Of a stretch of 64,000 nucleotides of DNA, positions 36,560 through 45,683 are shown piece by piece; position 1 is the stretch's first letter; each line of letters starts with the position of its first letter. The translations under genes and the position numbers were made by a program. The notes under the pieces are model-generated. The model was not told the DNA's origin. It did no database searches and saw only the letters and a list, made by a program, of their open reading frames with translations. The DNA is from Cytophagales bacterium (GTDB lineage Bacteria > Bacteroidota > Bacteroidia > Cytophagales > Cyclobacteriaceae), in the NCBI GenBank assembly GCA_022360015.1, contig JAKSDQ010000153.1, forward strand, positions 62,001 through 126,000, read 5' to 3'.

Positions 36560-38403
36560 TCCTTCCACTTAAAAAGTGCATAAATTGTAAATATTGGCCA
36601 TTTATTGTCCCGCCGGGCTGATAAGTGATCATCGAATAACGCGGACAAAGATGTGCGATTTATATTAAAATCCTGCTGAATCTTCCGGTTTTCCAGGAGC
36701 ATATCCTGAAAAGGTTGTCGCAGGCCCTCCCGCATCCACTTGTCAAGCGGAACGGAGAATCCCCTTTTACGATTATCGATCGGTGCCTGGGGAAAATGCC
36801 TCCTAAGTAATTGTTTTAATAGCACTTTCTTTTTGTCTGGCCCGTAACTGAGCAACGGGTCAATTTTCAAAGCTGCTTCAATGAATGATTTTTTTAAAAA
36901 AGGCACCCTGATTTCCAGGGAGTTGTACATGCTGGCCCTGTCAACTTTGAGCAAAGTCTTTTGCATCATACCGTAGAATTCAGCTTTTCGCATTTTGCCC
37001 AGTACCGCCTCTGTATCCCGGGCATCGTCATACCGGTAAACATCATAGGCTTCGGGAATCTGTACACCGGTTAAATCCGGGAAAATCTTATGCACGAGAC
37101 CTTCGGACATTCTGGAATGCCCCGTAAAATGCCCTTCACCCAGGGTTTTAAATAATAGATTACTATTGACATTTTTTCCTTTAAACAACACCTTATCTGC
37201 GCCGTATAAAAAGTATTTTAATATCCAAGGCAGATGATGAAAGGGCTTATTCTTCAGCACTGACCAAAACCGTTCATATCCGAAAAACAGCTCATCTCCA
37301 CCATCTCCTGACAGGGCTACTGTTACTTTTTCCCTGGCTAGTTTGCTCACAAGATAAGTGGGTATGATAGACGGATCGGCCAATGGTTCGCTGAGGCTCA
37401 TCATGGCATTTTCGAGTTCATGCATGGCCGCATGGCTGTCCATCTTCCTGAGGAGCAAATCCAGGGACATAAAATCACTGTAGGTGCGTGCATCTTCCGA
37501 TTCATCATGAACACTGCTGTCACTTCCGATGGTAAAAGCTTTTAATTTCCGGATGGAATTTTTTACGGCATAATAACATACCAATGGGGAGTCGATGCCT
37601 CCGGAAAGAAATGATCCCAGCGGAACATCCGACAAAAGCTCATCCCTCACGGCCGAATCAAGCGTATCATGAATCAAATCCATCGCCTTTTGTTCCTCAA
37701 AAATTTCCGGTTCCACATGGCTGGGCAGCTCCCAATATCTTTCTTTTCTGAGCGATAAATCGTTCGTAACGGTAATAATCTCTCCGGGCAATACCTGAAA
37801 AGTATTTTGAAGGATACCAAATGGGGCGGGCACAAAATGTTGCCTCAGATACAATTTCAATACCTGGGGATCGATCGGCTGTTCCCTAAATTTCGGGTGG
37901 TGACTTATTTGGTTGTACTGACTGGCAAAAACCAAATGCCCATCCCTGAGTCCATAGTGCAGAGGTTTAATGCCGGCAAAATCCCTCACCAGATGAATAC
38001 ACCTTGCCTGATGGTCATAGATAGCCATCGCAAACATGCCGTCTAATTTTTCTACAGTCTTCCTGACTCCCCAAAGATCGAGGGAGCTCACGATGGTTTC
38101 CGTGTCACTGGTTCCTTTAAACACAAAACTGGCATTGACCAGTGATTTACGTATATGCAGGTGGTTGTAAACCTCTCCGTTGAATACCAGGGAATAACGC
38201 CCTGAGGGACTATGCATGGGTTGGTCACCATTGACACTCAGATCCAGAATTGCCAACCGGTTAAAGCCTAGCTGAACATTTTCATGATTGCTGAAGTGGC
38301 CTGAACTATCCGGTCCCCTTCGAGAGGAAAGGGCATTAAGCTGCATAAACACAGATTTATCCAATAGCCCGGACCTCGTAAATTCACCGAAAATTCCACA
38401 CAT
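36544..38403 (-). CDS. asnB: Asparagine synthetase (glutamine-hydrolysing) AsnB-like
   Basis: A 619-residue complete class II amidotransferase. Cys2 of MCGIFGEF is the glutaminase nucleophile; NGEVYN (75-80) and the RGPD loop (29-32) bind glutamine; the synthetase P-loop is SGGIDS (267-272). True AsnB makes asparagine from aspartate, but copies in polysaccharide loci commonly amidate uronic acids or other carboxylates on the glycan. Here uronate-forming enzymes are present in the same locus, so a glycan role is more likely than amino-acid synthesis. It is followed by a coupled GT4 gene. Confidence 0.9.
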   Translation of the reverse strand: MCGIFGEFTRSGLLDKSVFMQLNALSSRRGPDSSGHFSNHENVQLGFNRLAILDLSVNGDQPMHSPSGRYSLVFNGEVYNHLHIRKSLVNASFVFKGTSDTETIVSSLDLWGVRKTVEKLDGMFAMAIYDHQARCIHLVRDFAGIKPLHYGLRDGHLVFASQYNQISHHPKFREQPIDPQVLKLYLRQHFVPAPFGILQNTFQVLPGEIITVTNDLSLRKERYWELPSHVEPEIFEEQKAMDLIHDTLDSAVRDELLSDVPLGSFLSGGIDSPLVCYYAVKNSIRKLKAFTIGSDSSVHDESEDARTYSDFMSLDLLLRKMDSHAAMHELENAMMSLSEPLADPSIIPTYLVSKLAREKVTVALSGDGGDELFFGYERFWSVLKNKPFHHLPWILKYFLYGADKVLFKGKNVNSNLLFKTLGEGHFTGHSRMSEGLVHKIFPDLTGVQIPEAYDVYRYDDARDTEAVLGKMRKAEFYGMMQKTLLKVDRASMYNSLEIRVPFLKKSFIEAALKIDPLLSYGPDKKKVLLKQLLRRHFPQAPIDNRKRGFSVPLDKWMREGLRQPFQDMLLENRKIQQDFNINRTSLSALFDDHLSARRDNKWPIFTIYALFKWKECLKK

Positions 38404-38412
38404 ACGCTAGTT

Positions 38413-39330
38413 TTATTTCATTCTTAATTTAAATCGAAGGCCCAAGTTGCCCAGGTATTTTAAGATTCGTATGTCAAAAGGGTTAACCTTCAGCGCTTCT
38501 AATAACCTTACGAAATAGGTGATAATCGAAGATTGCCTGCCTTCAAGGAATATTTGCGTGTTCATAGCATACCGGTAATCTTTTTTACTAATGTTATTGC
38601 CAAATTCCCAATAAGCATTTCTGATCAATTCCCTGGCCGCTATGTGCATTTTCTTTTTTTTGGTGGTTACCGAATCCCGGTCTGTTCTTTTATCAAATAA
38701 TACAAGCGGCTCCGCGATACCGTGGATAACGGAGAGCAGGGAAAACCTAAGCACATATTGCCAGTCGATAGGAATATTGGGATAATGTTGGCTAAAATAT
38801 AAGCCATTGTCCAGGTGAACACTTTTTCTTATCATCATACAGGTGTTGACCACTTTGATTTGTTCCCGGAAGTTCAACAAAAACATGTCTTGGGAATCTC
38901 TGGGATATTGCCCTCCTTCCACCAGGATTTGTGGAAATCTGAAGGTAACTTTCTGGCCGTCATAATGCTCGGCAATCCCTGAAACCAGGCCTATTTCTTC
39001 GTCGGCCTCCATGACCTCGACCTGCTTTTGCAACCGGTACGGATAATACCAGTCATCTTGTTCGGCAATGGCAATGAATTCACTGTCAGGGTGGCAGTAA
39101 TAAACCAACCGGTTCATGGTGCGGCCCAATCCCATGTTAACTTCATTGATGATAATTTTAATGCGTTCATCATTGAATGATTGGAGGATGTTAAGCGAGT
39201 GGTCTTTTGAACCATCGATGCAGGCCACAATTTCAAAATCCTGAAGACTTTGATCCATCAGGCTCTCAAGCGTCCTTTTTAAAGTGGATTCGGCATTATA
39301 AATGGGTAGAACAATGGATACTTTCGGCAT
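38413..39330 (-). CDS. Glycosyltransferase, GT2 family
   Basis: A 305-residue inverting GT-A enzyme. The N-terminal PKVSIVLPIYNAESTLKRTL is the classical GT2 start. The acidic motifs are ACIDGSKDHS (about 36-45) and AEQDDWY (about 92-98, the DxD site). There are no membrane helices, so it works at the cytoplasmic face. It is the next gene after the frameshifted GT4. Confidence 0.9.
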   Translation of the reverse strand: MPKVSIVLPIYNAESTLKRTLESLMDQSLQDFEIVACIDGSKDHSLNILQSFNDERIKIIINEVNMGLGRTMNRLVYYCHPDSEFIAIAEQDDWYYPYRLQKQVEVMEADEEIGLVSGIAEHYDGQKVTFRFPQILVEGGQYPRDSQDMFLLNFREQIKVVNTCMMIRKSVHLDNGLYFSQHYPNIPIDWQYVLRFSLLSVIHGIAEPLVLFDKRTDRDSVTTKKKKMHIAARELIRNAYWEFGNNISKKDYRYAMNTQIFLEGRQSSIITYFVRLLEALKVNPFDIRILKYLGNLGLRFKLRMK

Positions 39331-39339
39331 GTTTTACTT

Positions 39340-40501
39340 TTAATGACACGCAATTATTTCTTCAATTTTTTTGAATAATATAGGTGCAACCGTATTCACA
39401 TCGTGCCGTTCCCTGACTTTCGTTGCAGCGTTAGAAGACAGTTTTCTGAGCAGTTCCGGGTCTTCCAGCATTTTTTTTTACAGAATCTGCCATCTGATCC
39501 ACGTCCAGGTATGGCACCACAGCCCCCGAATCACCCTCAACAAATTCGGGCATCCCACCACCATCTTTAAAACAGATGATGGGCTTGCCCATGGCCGCGG
39601 TCTCCAGGCAAACCAAAGGATAAGGGTCTTCACGTGAGGTCATGAGAAATACATGCATAATGCTGTAATACCTGGCAGGGTCTGCTGTCGGAGGTATGAT
39701 TTTCAGGTTTTTATGCAAACCTGCTTTTCTGACATCATCTAATAACCAGTTATACAGGTCTTTGCCGGGTTCAGCCCCTACCCACAAAAAAATCACTTCC
39801 CGGCTTAAATCATAATCTACCAACTTCTTTAATACATGTATGAAAATGTCAGCACCTTTTCTTAAAACAAATCCTCCGGCACCACCGACGATGAACGGAT
39901 TGGCTGATTCGATTCCCAATTCCGATAAAACCCCCTGCTTGTCAATGCCGTTGTCCTGAGAAAATTTGGCTGTTTGGATGAACTCATGGACAACCGATAT
40001 TTTGCCTCCGTCAATGTCATGGTTCGACATGAGGTTGTCTTTAACAGCCCCGGAGGCTGCCACATAGTGGGTAGTATGGGCTTTGATGTACTCAAGGTTA
40101 TTGGCCGCAAAATTTTTGATCACGCGCTCCAATTCATGGACATGGGTTACAATAGGTGCTGAAATATCTTTTAGTACGTGGTACAAATATCCATTGGTAA
40201 TGGTGTTTGAATAAATCAGATCGACAGATGATCGCTTCAGCACCCTGCGAATCTTACGGGTATTCATTCTTGACCTGTAACTGTCTATGAACCTGCTAAA
40301 AACAGATGAGGACCTGCGGCCAAAGTAGATAAAGGTCGGGCCTGTTTTTTCGAATTCTTCCACCAGGGGCCCCCCTTTTTTCAGAAGGATGATAACGTTG
40401 GTATCGGTGTGCGCCTTAACCCAGTCGATAAAATGCAAAAACATGATGGGCGCTCCGGTCCGGGTAGCGTCATGACCAATAAATAACACTGTTTTACTCA
40501 T
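39340..40501 (-). pseudogene. Glycosyltransferase, GT4 family, frameshifted in a poly-A run near the 3' end
   Basis: The open frame (40501 to 39431) gives 356 residues with a normal GT4 fold: GGAGGFVLRKGADIFIHVL, FLWVGAEPG, and LMTSREDPYPLVCLETAAMG. At a run of nine A (plus-strand T, 39471-39479) the frame runs into an unrelated tail of about 15 residues. With eight A it would continue as VKKMLEDPELLRKL through FKKIEEIIACH to a stop at 39340-39342, a typical GT4 C-terminus, leaving 9 bases to the next gene. So the read-through form is the ancestral one. Possible causes are a phase-variable tract, transcriptional slippage or a homopolymer sequencing error. The lost part is the last helix region; activity may be reduced. 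Confidence 0.82.
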
Positions 40502-40509
40502 TACGACGA

Positions 40510-41427
40510 TTATCGATCATTTTGAATACTACTTTTTTCATAGTTTAACACACCATGCCCATCTTTTGCCGGCTGGGAAAACAGCGATGTAAATATTTCC
40601 TGAAAGGCTATTCTCAGGTAATAGATTTTACCGCTGACCCGGGAGGCTTTCATCGCATTTTTGAGTGCCTGGATTATATCGCCATTTTTGATCTGAACCC
40701 GGCAAAGTGCGCTGGCAACCGCCGGAAAATCAGCATGTTTTTCATCGATTTGCAGGTGTTTTGAAATCAGTTTTAACTTGTCCCTGTGAAACGATTTATC
40801 AAAATAGGTGACGCTGAATCCTGTTTCATCATAGACAGAAACCGGCTGTTCTATGTACTTTAATTTGAAAGCGGGGTCGCCAAACCATCGCATGTTAAAC
40901 TCATAATCGGCCAGGGCCTTATATTTCAAACTGAAATTACCTATCTTCTGAAATACCCTGCGGTGTGTAAACAAGCCCTGGTGAGACATATTCATCCAGC
41001 TAAGTCTGTGTTTATCAAACTTATGGAAGAATCGCCTCCGGGTTCTTTTATGAAAAATCGGGCCATACAGCACATCGAATTCTCGATGGCTTTCGGAGGC
41101 AAAGATGTTTTCCAGCACCCGGTCATCAAAGAAGTGATCATCGGCCCCCAGAAAAAATACCCAATCACCGGCTATTTTTTCAAGCCCTTTGTTCATCGCA
41201 TCGTAAATTCCCCGGTCGGGTTGGGAAAAAATTCGCAAATGATCATATTTCTTCGCATAGCGATCCAGGATCTGCAAAGTATTATCGGTGGACTTTCCAT
41301 CCATGATCACATGCTCAAAATTCTGATAGGTTTGAGCGGCTACGCTATCTATACATCCTTCTATGGTTGACTCACCATTAAAGACCGGTGTAATAATCGA
41401 GATTTTCGGTAAGTCCATATCTGTCAT
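40510..41427 (-). CDS. Glycosyltransferase, GT2 family
   Basis: About 305 residues from ATG 41427; a TTG one codon earlier and an ATG at 41418 (MDLPKISIITPVFNGE) are alternatives. GT2 hallmarks: SIITPVFNGESTIEGCIDS, then HVIMDGKSTDNT and FFLGADDHF (DxD). It resembles the WcaA/WcaE-type colanic acid transferases in having a C-terminal helical tail. It lies 3 bases after fcl, in an operon with the GDP-fucose genes, which makes a fucosyl- or neighbouring transfer plausible. Confidence 0.9.
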   Translation of the reverse strand: MTDMDLPKISIITPVFNGESTIEGCIDSVAAQTYQNFEHVIMDGKSTDNTLQILDRYAKKYDHLRIFSQPDRGIYDAMNKGLEKIAGDWVFFLGADDHFFDDRVLENIFASESHREFDVLYGPIFHKRTRRRFFHKFDKHRLSWMNMSHQGLFTHRRVFQKIGNFSLKYKALADYEFNMRWFGDPAFKLKYIEQPVSVYDETGFSVTYFDKSFHRDKLKLISKHLQIDEKHADFPAVASALCRVQIKNGDIIQALKNAMKASRVSGKIYYLRIAFQEIFTSLFSQPAKDGHGVLNYEKSSIQNDR

Positions 41428-41433
41428 CAAAGG

Positions 41434-42363
41434 CTAAACGTTGTGCCAATCAACCTGGTCATACACTGCCCGGATTCCATCCTTTAGTAAAATTTTGGGC
41501 CGCCACCCGAGGCCAAACAGCTTTTCGACATCCATCAACTTTCGCGGGGTTCCATCGGGTTTGGTGCTATCGTATTTTAAATCCCCCTCATATCCGGTTA
41601 TTTCCCTGATTAAGAGGGCCAAATCTTTAATACTGACATCTTCCCCGCAACCTACATTTAAGAACCCTGCCTGATCAAACTGCTTTAGCAGTAAAAAACA
41701 AGCCGCTGCCATGTCGTCTACGTGCAGGAATTCCCTGCGAGGGCTTCCACTTCCCCAAATTTCGACAAAAGGTAAGCCATCTTTCCTGGCCTGGTGAAAT
41801 TTCCTCAGCAGGGCAGGTAAAACATGTGAATTTTCCGGATCGTAGTTATCATTCGGGCCATACAAATTAGTGGGCATAGCTGAAATAAAATTACAGCCAT
41901 ACTGACTCCTGTATGCATCGCACATTTTAATACCGGCAATTTTTGCGATGGCATAGGGCTCATTGGTGGATTCCAAAGGACCGGACAGCAGGTATTCCTC
42001 TTTCAGGGGCTGGGGCGCCATTTTAGGATAAATGCAGGATGACCCCAGAAATAACAGTTTTTTTACATCGTTTTTGTAACTCTGATGCATGACATTGTTT
42101 TGAATCATCAGGTTATCGTACAAAAACTCAGCCCTGTAAACATTGTTCGCGTGGATCCCGCCAACCTTTGCCGCCGCCAACACCACATAATCGGGTTTCT
42201 CCGATTTAAAAAAACCGGTCACCGCCGTCTGGTTCCTTAAGTCAAGTTCCTTTGATTTCCGCATCACCAGGTTGTGATAACCCTCCCTTTCCAGGATCCT
42301 GACTATGGCCGAACCTACCATACCGGCATGACCTGCAACATATATTTTATCACTTTTATTCAC
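41434..42363 (-). CDS. fcl: GDP-L-fucose synthase
   Basis: A 309-residue extended SDR that epimerises and reduces GDP-4-keto-6-deoxymannose to GDP-L-fucose. The NADP motif is GHAGMVGSA near the start, the catalytic residues are S in LGSSCIYPK and the YAIAK (Y-x3-K) segment, and [12 protein letters not shown] is the typical Fcl stretch. The start is GTG (42363) preceding [11 protein letters not shown]. It directly follows gmd (23 bases). Confidence 0.95.
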   Translation of the reverse strand: MNKSDKIYVAGHAGMVGSAIVRILEREGYHNLVMRKSKELDLRNQTAVTGFFKSEKPDYVVLAAAKVGGIHANNVYRAEFLYDNLMIQNNVMHQSYKNDVKKLLFLGSSCIYPKMAPQPLKEEYLLSGPLESTNEPYAIAKIAGIKMCDAYRSQYGCNFISAMPTNLYGPNDNYDPENSHVLPALLRKFHQARKDGLPFVEIWGSGSPRREFLHVDDMAAACFLLLKQFDQAGFLNVGCGEDVSIKDLALLIREITGYEGDLKYDSTKPDGTPRKLMDVEKLFGLGWRPKILLKDGIRAVYDQVDWHNV

Positions 42364-42386
42364 GACAGGTAATTTTTGTTAACGCG

Positions 42387-43499
42387 CTATTCGTAATAAT
42401 TCAAAATCTGAAAGCCACCCTTCTTCAGGTATTCATCTTTTTCAAACAAATGAACATCGGACCACACCATATCACGGATCAGGCTGTTCAAATCATATTT
42501 TAGTTGCCAGCCCAGCTTTTCCCTGGCCTTGGTGGGGTCTCCAATCAGCAGATCGACCTCTGTGGGTCTGAAATATTCCGGGTCGATAGCCAATATCTCC
42601 TTGCCTTTTTCCAACATGAACTTGTCATTGGTGCATCTGGCTATCCTGGCTACTTCATTCACGCCTTCACCTTCAAATGCCAGTTCAATGCCCAATTCTT
42701 TAAAGGTCAGTATTACAAAATCCCTGATGGTGGTGGTTATTCCGGTAGCTATAACAAAATCTTCGGGCTGCTCTTGTTGTAAAATAAGCCACATGGCTTC
42801 AATATAGTCTTTGGCATGGCCCCAGTCCCTTTTTGCATCCAGATTGCCCAGGTAAAACTTTTGCTGGAGCCCCAGTGCTATCCTTGCCGCAGCCCTGGTT
42901 ATTTTCCTGGTTACAAAGGTCTCCCCCCTGATGGGAGACTCATGGTTAAACAAAATGCCGTTGGCGGCAAACATATCGTAGGCCTCTCTGTAGTTAACAA
43001 TAATCCAGTAAGCGTATAATTTTGCTACCGCATAGGGTGATCTCGGATAAAATGGAGTCGTTTCACTTTGTGGCACCTCCTGGACCAAACCATATAGCTC
43101 AGAGGTGGAAGCCTGATAGATCCTGGTATGTTGGGTTAATCCCAGAATCCTGACTGCCTCCAGAATTCTCAATGTCCCCAGCGCATCCACGTTGGCTGTA
43201 TATTCGGGGCTATCAAAGCTGACTTTTACGTGAGACATCGCCCCAAGATTGTATATTTCATCCGGACGGACTTCCTGTATAATCCGGATAATATTGGTGG
43301 AGTCGGATAAATCTCCGTAATGCAGTTTAAAATGTACATTAATTTCATGGGGATCCTGATACAAATGATCGATGCGATCGGTGTTAAACAAAGAACTTCT
43401 TCTCTTGATCCCATGCACTTCGTAATTCTTTTTGAGAAGAAATTCAGCTAAGTACGCGCCATCCTGTCCCGTAATCCCGGTAATTAATGCTTTTTTCAT
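42387..43499 (-). CDS. gmd: GDP-mannose 4,6-dehydratase
   Basis: A 370-residue SDR that converts GDP-mannose to GDP-4-keto-6-deoxymannose, the substrate of the next gene. It has [14 protein letters not shown] at the NADP site, [16 protein letters not shown], the catalytic STSELYG and YAVAK (Y-x3-K), and [17 protein letters not shown], all diagnostic for Gmd. It starts at ATG 43499 after a 140-base gap that holds a palindrome. Confidence 0.97.
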   Translation of the reverse strand: MKKALITGITGQDGAYLAEFLLKKNYEVHGIKRRSSLFNTDRIDHLYQDPHEINVHFKLHYGDLSDSTNIIRIIQEVRPDEIYNLGAMSHVKVSFDSPEYTANVDALGTLRILEAVRILGLTQHTRIYQASTSELYGLVQEVPQSETTPFYPRSPYAVAKLYAYWIIVNYREAYDMFAANGILFNHESPIRGETFVTRKITRAAARIALGLQQKFYLGNLDAKRDWGHAKDYIEAMWLILQQEQPEDFVIATGITTTIRDFVILTFKELGIELAFEGEGVNEVARIARCTNDKFMLEKGKEILAIDPEYFRPTEVDLLIGDPTKAREKLGWQLKYDLNSLIRDMVWSDVHLFEKDEYLKKGGFQILNYYE

Positions 43500-43571
43500 T
43501 TTTTTGTATATAATACTTTAGAATAATGCAAAACTTTGGCGTAAAAATATAATTATAATATTTAAAATTTA

Positions 43572-43594
43572 TATCAATTTAAGTCAAATTGATA
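43572..43594. promoter_or_regulatory. Palindrome upstream of gmd
   Basis: TATCAATTT (43572-43580), spacer AAGTC, AAATTGATA (43586-43594): a perfect 9-bp inverted repeat, 73 bases before the gmd start. Its symmetry and length suit an operator; it lacks a T-run for a terminator. Confidence 0.4.
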
Positions 43595-43639
43595 CATTGG
43601 CTAACTACACTGGTCGCGGATAAAAGGTTATGATGGGTG

Positions 43640-44590
43640 CTAAGCCGAATTAATCATTTTTTTTATTCGCCTGGAAATCGGAGCAACAAATTGCTTGTAA
43701 AAGCCTTTTTTAGTATGATGCTTTTTGTATTCCACTTCTAATACCTTGCGATAAAAATAATCATCCGCCTTTTTATCCCTGATTATTTCCCTGGGGTGGG
43801 TAATCTCACCCAAATCACCTAATTCTATGTTGGCAAGCAGGCTTTCCGGATCAAAAGTGTGGGTAGCATTTTTTATAAACCCAATGTTTTTGACGAGGTT
43901 CATATTCGGAAAAATAGCCAGCGCTTCCTGGTCCCAAACCGTAAACGTCCATTGGTAATCCCAGATATCTTTCCTGTTTCCGAACTCGATCAACCGGAAA
44001 ATCTTCACCCAATAGGCCTTTTCGTTTTTACTTTGCACCACTTTATCCAGCTTTTTTTGCTCCAGGAAAATTTCCAGGTTTTTAATGTTAAACCGGTAAT
44101 GTTTCCAGGCTCTTTTCCAGGTAGCCCACCCCCAGGTCCCGGTGTATTTTGAAAAATAATAGGAAGCGTTGCCCTGCTTTTTTCCCAACTGAAAATTGTT
44201 GCCGCTTACATGAAAAATGTTCTCATTATGGCGGTATTTTTCAAGCATGGAACTGCAAAATGTAAAAAAATCCGGTGCCGGAAGGCAATCGTCTTCCAGG
44301 ATAATGCCCTCATCGACATGATCAAAAAACCAATTGATTGCCGTGGCGGGACCTACGCCGCAACCCAGGTTGTCCTGCTGAAATAAGGTTTTCAATTCAC
44401 AGTCCCAATCGATAAGTTTAGTAATATCCCTGGCCTCCGCGCAATGCTTCTCATCGTACGGCTTATCCGGCCTGGGGCCATCTGCTGCCATAAACAGGTA
44501 TTTCGGTCTGACTTTCCTAATCTCATCGAACACCTGCCGGGTAGTCTCTATCCTGTTAAAAATTATGAATAATACGGGTGTTTCAAACAT
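43640..44590 (-). CDS. Glycosyltransferase of GNT-I-like / nucleotide-diphospho-sugar family
   Basis: A 316-residue GT-A protein. It begins ETPVLFIIFNRIETTRQVFDEIRK, typical of a Bacteroidota family annotated as glycosyltransferase or sugar transferase with similarity to GNT-I. The metal-binding motif is ILEDDCLPAPDFF (about 98-110), and GTWGWATWKRAWKHY is the family-specific block. A basic C-terminus may associate with the membrane. Donor and acceptor are unknown. Confidence 0.82.
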   Translation of the reverse strand: MFETPVLFIIFNRIETTRQVFDEIRKVRPKYLFMAADGPRPDKPYDEKHCAEARDITKLIDWDCELKTLFQQDNLGCGVGPATAINWFFDHVDEGIILEDDCLPAPDFFTFCSSMLEKYRHNENIFHVSGNNFQLGKKQGNASYYFSKYTGTWGWATWKRAWKHYRFNIKNLEIFLEQKKLDKVVQSKNEKAYWVKIFRLIEFGNRKDIWDYQWTFTVWDQEALAIFPNMNLVKNIGFIKNATHTFDPESLLANIELGDLGEITHPREIIRDKKADDYFYRKVLEVEYKKHHTKKGFYKQFVAPISRRIKKMINSA

Positions 44591-44622
44591 TTTTTAAGTA
44601 TTTCATTTTCAAGGCATTAAAA

Positions 44623-45681
44623 TCAATTGTTGGCTGTCACCTTTTCGAACGAATCCAACGCTTCCATGACCATTTTTAAAGCAATATCCTGGCCTTTTTT
44701 GTTCCAATGTGTATCTGTGCCATGATATACCATTTCATCGACAGCCAGAAACGCGTCCATTAATGGTATATACCGGATGTTTCTTTCGCCTAAACCCTTA
44801 TACAATCTCGGCAACAAATTGTTGTATCCGGAATCATTGATCAGGTTGCGGTAAATTGTATAGGCATTCGGCATAGGCATCAGCAGTAATTCCAGGTTGT
44901 ATTCTTTCTTTAACGCATTTTTAAGCGCCAGAATTTCGTCACACATTTCCCGTATATCATCGTCTTCCCATTCGTAATAGGCGCTGGTGACTCCATCGTT
45001 TACAGTTTCATGGTAGAAGCCCATCAGCGGATCACGGCTGTATTTAGGTACCTGCGATGGCAAATAGCCCAGCAGGTTAAATTTAAGGGTATTGACCCGT
45101 GAATACAGATAATGTGTAAATATACTCTTTTGCAGAAAGACGGTGTACTTCCTTTCGGCATCTTCCAAAAATATTTTGCTGTAAAAATCGTTGGCAGGCC
45201 TGGGGTTTTGGTTCAAAAATAGCCGGTGCTTCTCGGTAAAAAGATAGGGGAAGTACCTTTCAACCACGTCCAGGATCAGGATTTTCGGTGGCCCCTTTAC
45301 GTAATTAACCGTATCCAGATACTCCATGACGTAATAGCTATTGGCATGGTAAACTGTCCGGTTCAGCGTATCGGCCAGTCTCAGGCTAAAGGGTTTTTCC
45401 AGGGGAAACTCAAAAAAGCTATCCCCGAAAGTTAAAATTTCAGCCTCATTGATATCTCTTCGCGGATCATACAGTCTTTCGCGAAAGTGTATCTTATCTT
45501 CGATTTTTTGGGCAAATAAGTCAATATAGGTGATATGGTACAATTCACCGTGATCCTCTATGCCGTCCACCACAATCGCTTGGGGTAAATGGTTGAATCT
45601 GACCGAAACAAATACAACGAATGACAATATGCCCGATACATATATAAAATATTTGAGCCAAATACCTTTTTTTTTCTCCAT
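44623..45681 (-). CDS. AlgJ/AlgX-like SGNH-type protein, partner of the MBOAT acyltransferase
   Basis: About 352 residues from ATG 45681 (a GTG one codon earlier overlaps the upstream stop). One N-terminal transmembrane anchor (about 12-29) leads into a periplasmic domain with SGNH/DHHW features: TFGDSFFE (GDS block) and the C-terminal HGTDTHWNKKGQ (D-x-H-W). In alginate-type systems such proteins take acetyl groups from the MBOAT protein and place them on the polymer. It is the next gene after the MBOAT, with near overlap. Confidence 0.82.
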   Translation of the reverse strand: MEKKKGIWLKYFIYVSGILSFVVFVSVRFNHLPQAIVVDGIEDHGELYHITYIDLFAQKIEDKIHFRERLYDPRRDINEAEILTFGDSFFEFPLEKPFSLRLADTLNRTVYHANSYYVMEYLDTVNYVKGPPKILILDVVERYFPYLFTEKHRLFLNQNPRPANDFYSKIFLEDAERKYTVFLQKSIFTHYLYSRVNTLKFNLLGYLPSQVPKYSRDPLMGFYHETVNDGVTSAYYEWEDDDIREMCDEILALKNALKKEYNLELLLMPMPNAYTIYRNLINDSGYNNLLPRLYKGLGERNIRYIPLMDAFLAVDEMVYHGTDTHWNKKGQDIALKMVMEALDSFEKVTANN

Positions 45682-45683
45682 CA

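Noticed and set aside
43859-44152. 97-codon plus-strand ORF within the GNT-I-like gene
   Set aside because: Shadow of a well-supported glycosyltransferase frame; proline/phenylalanine-rich chance product.
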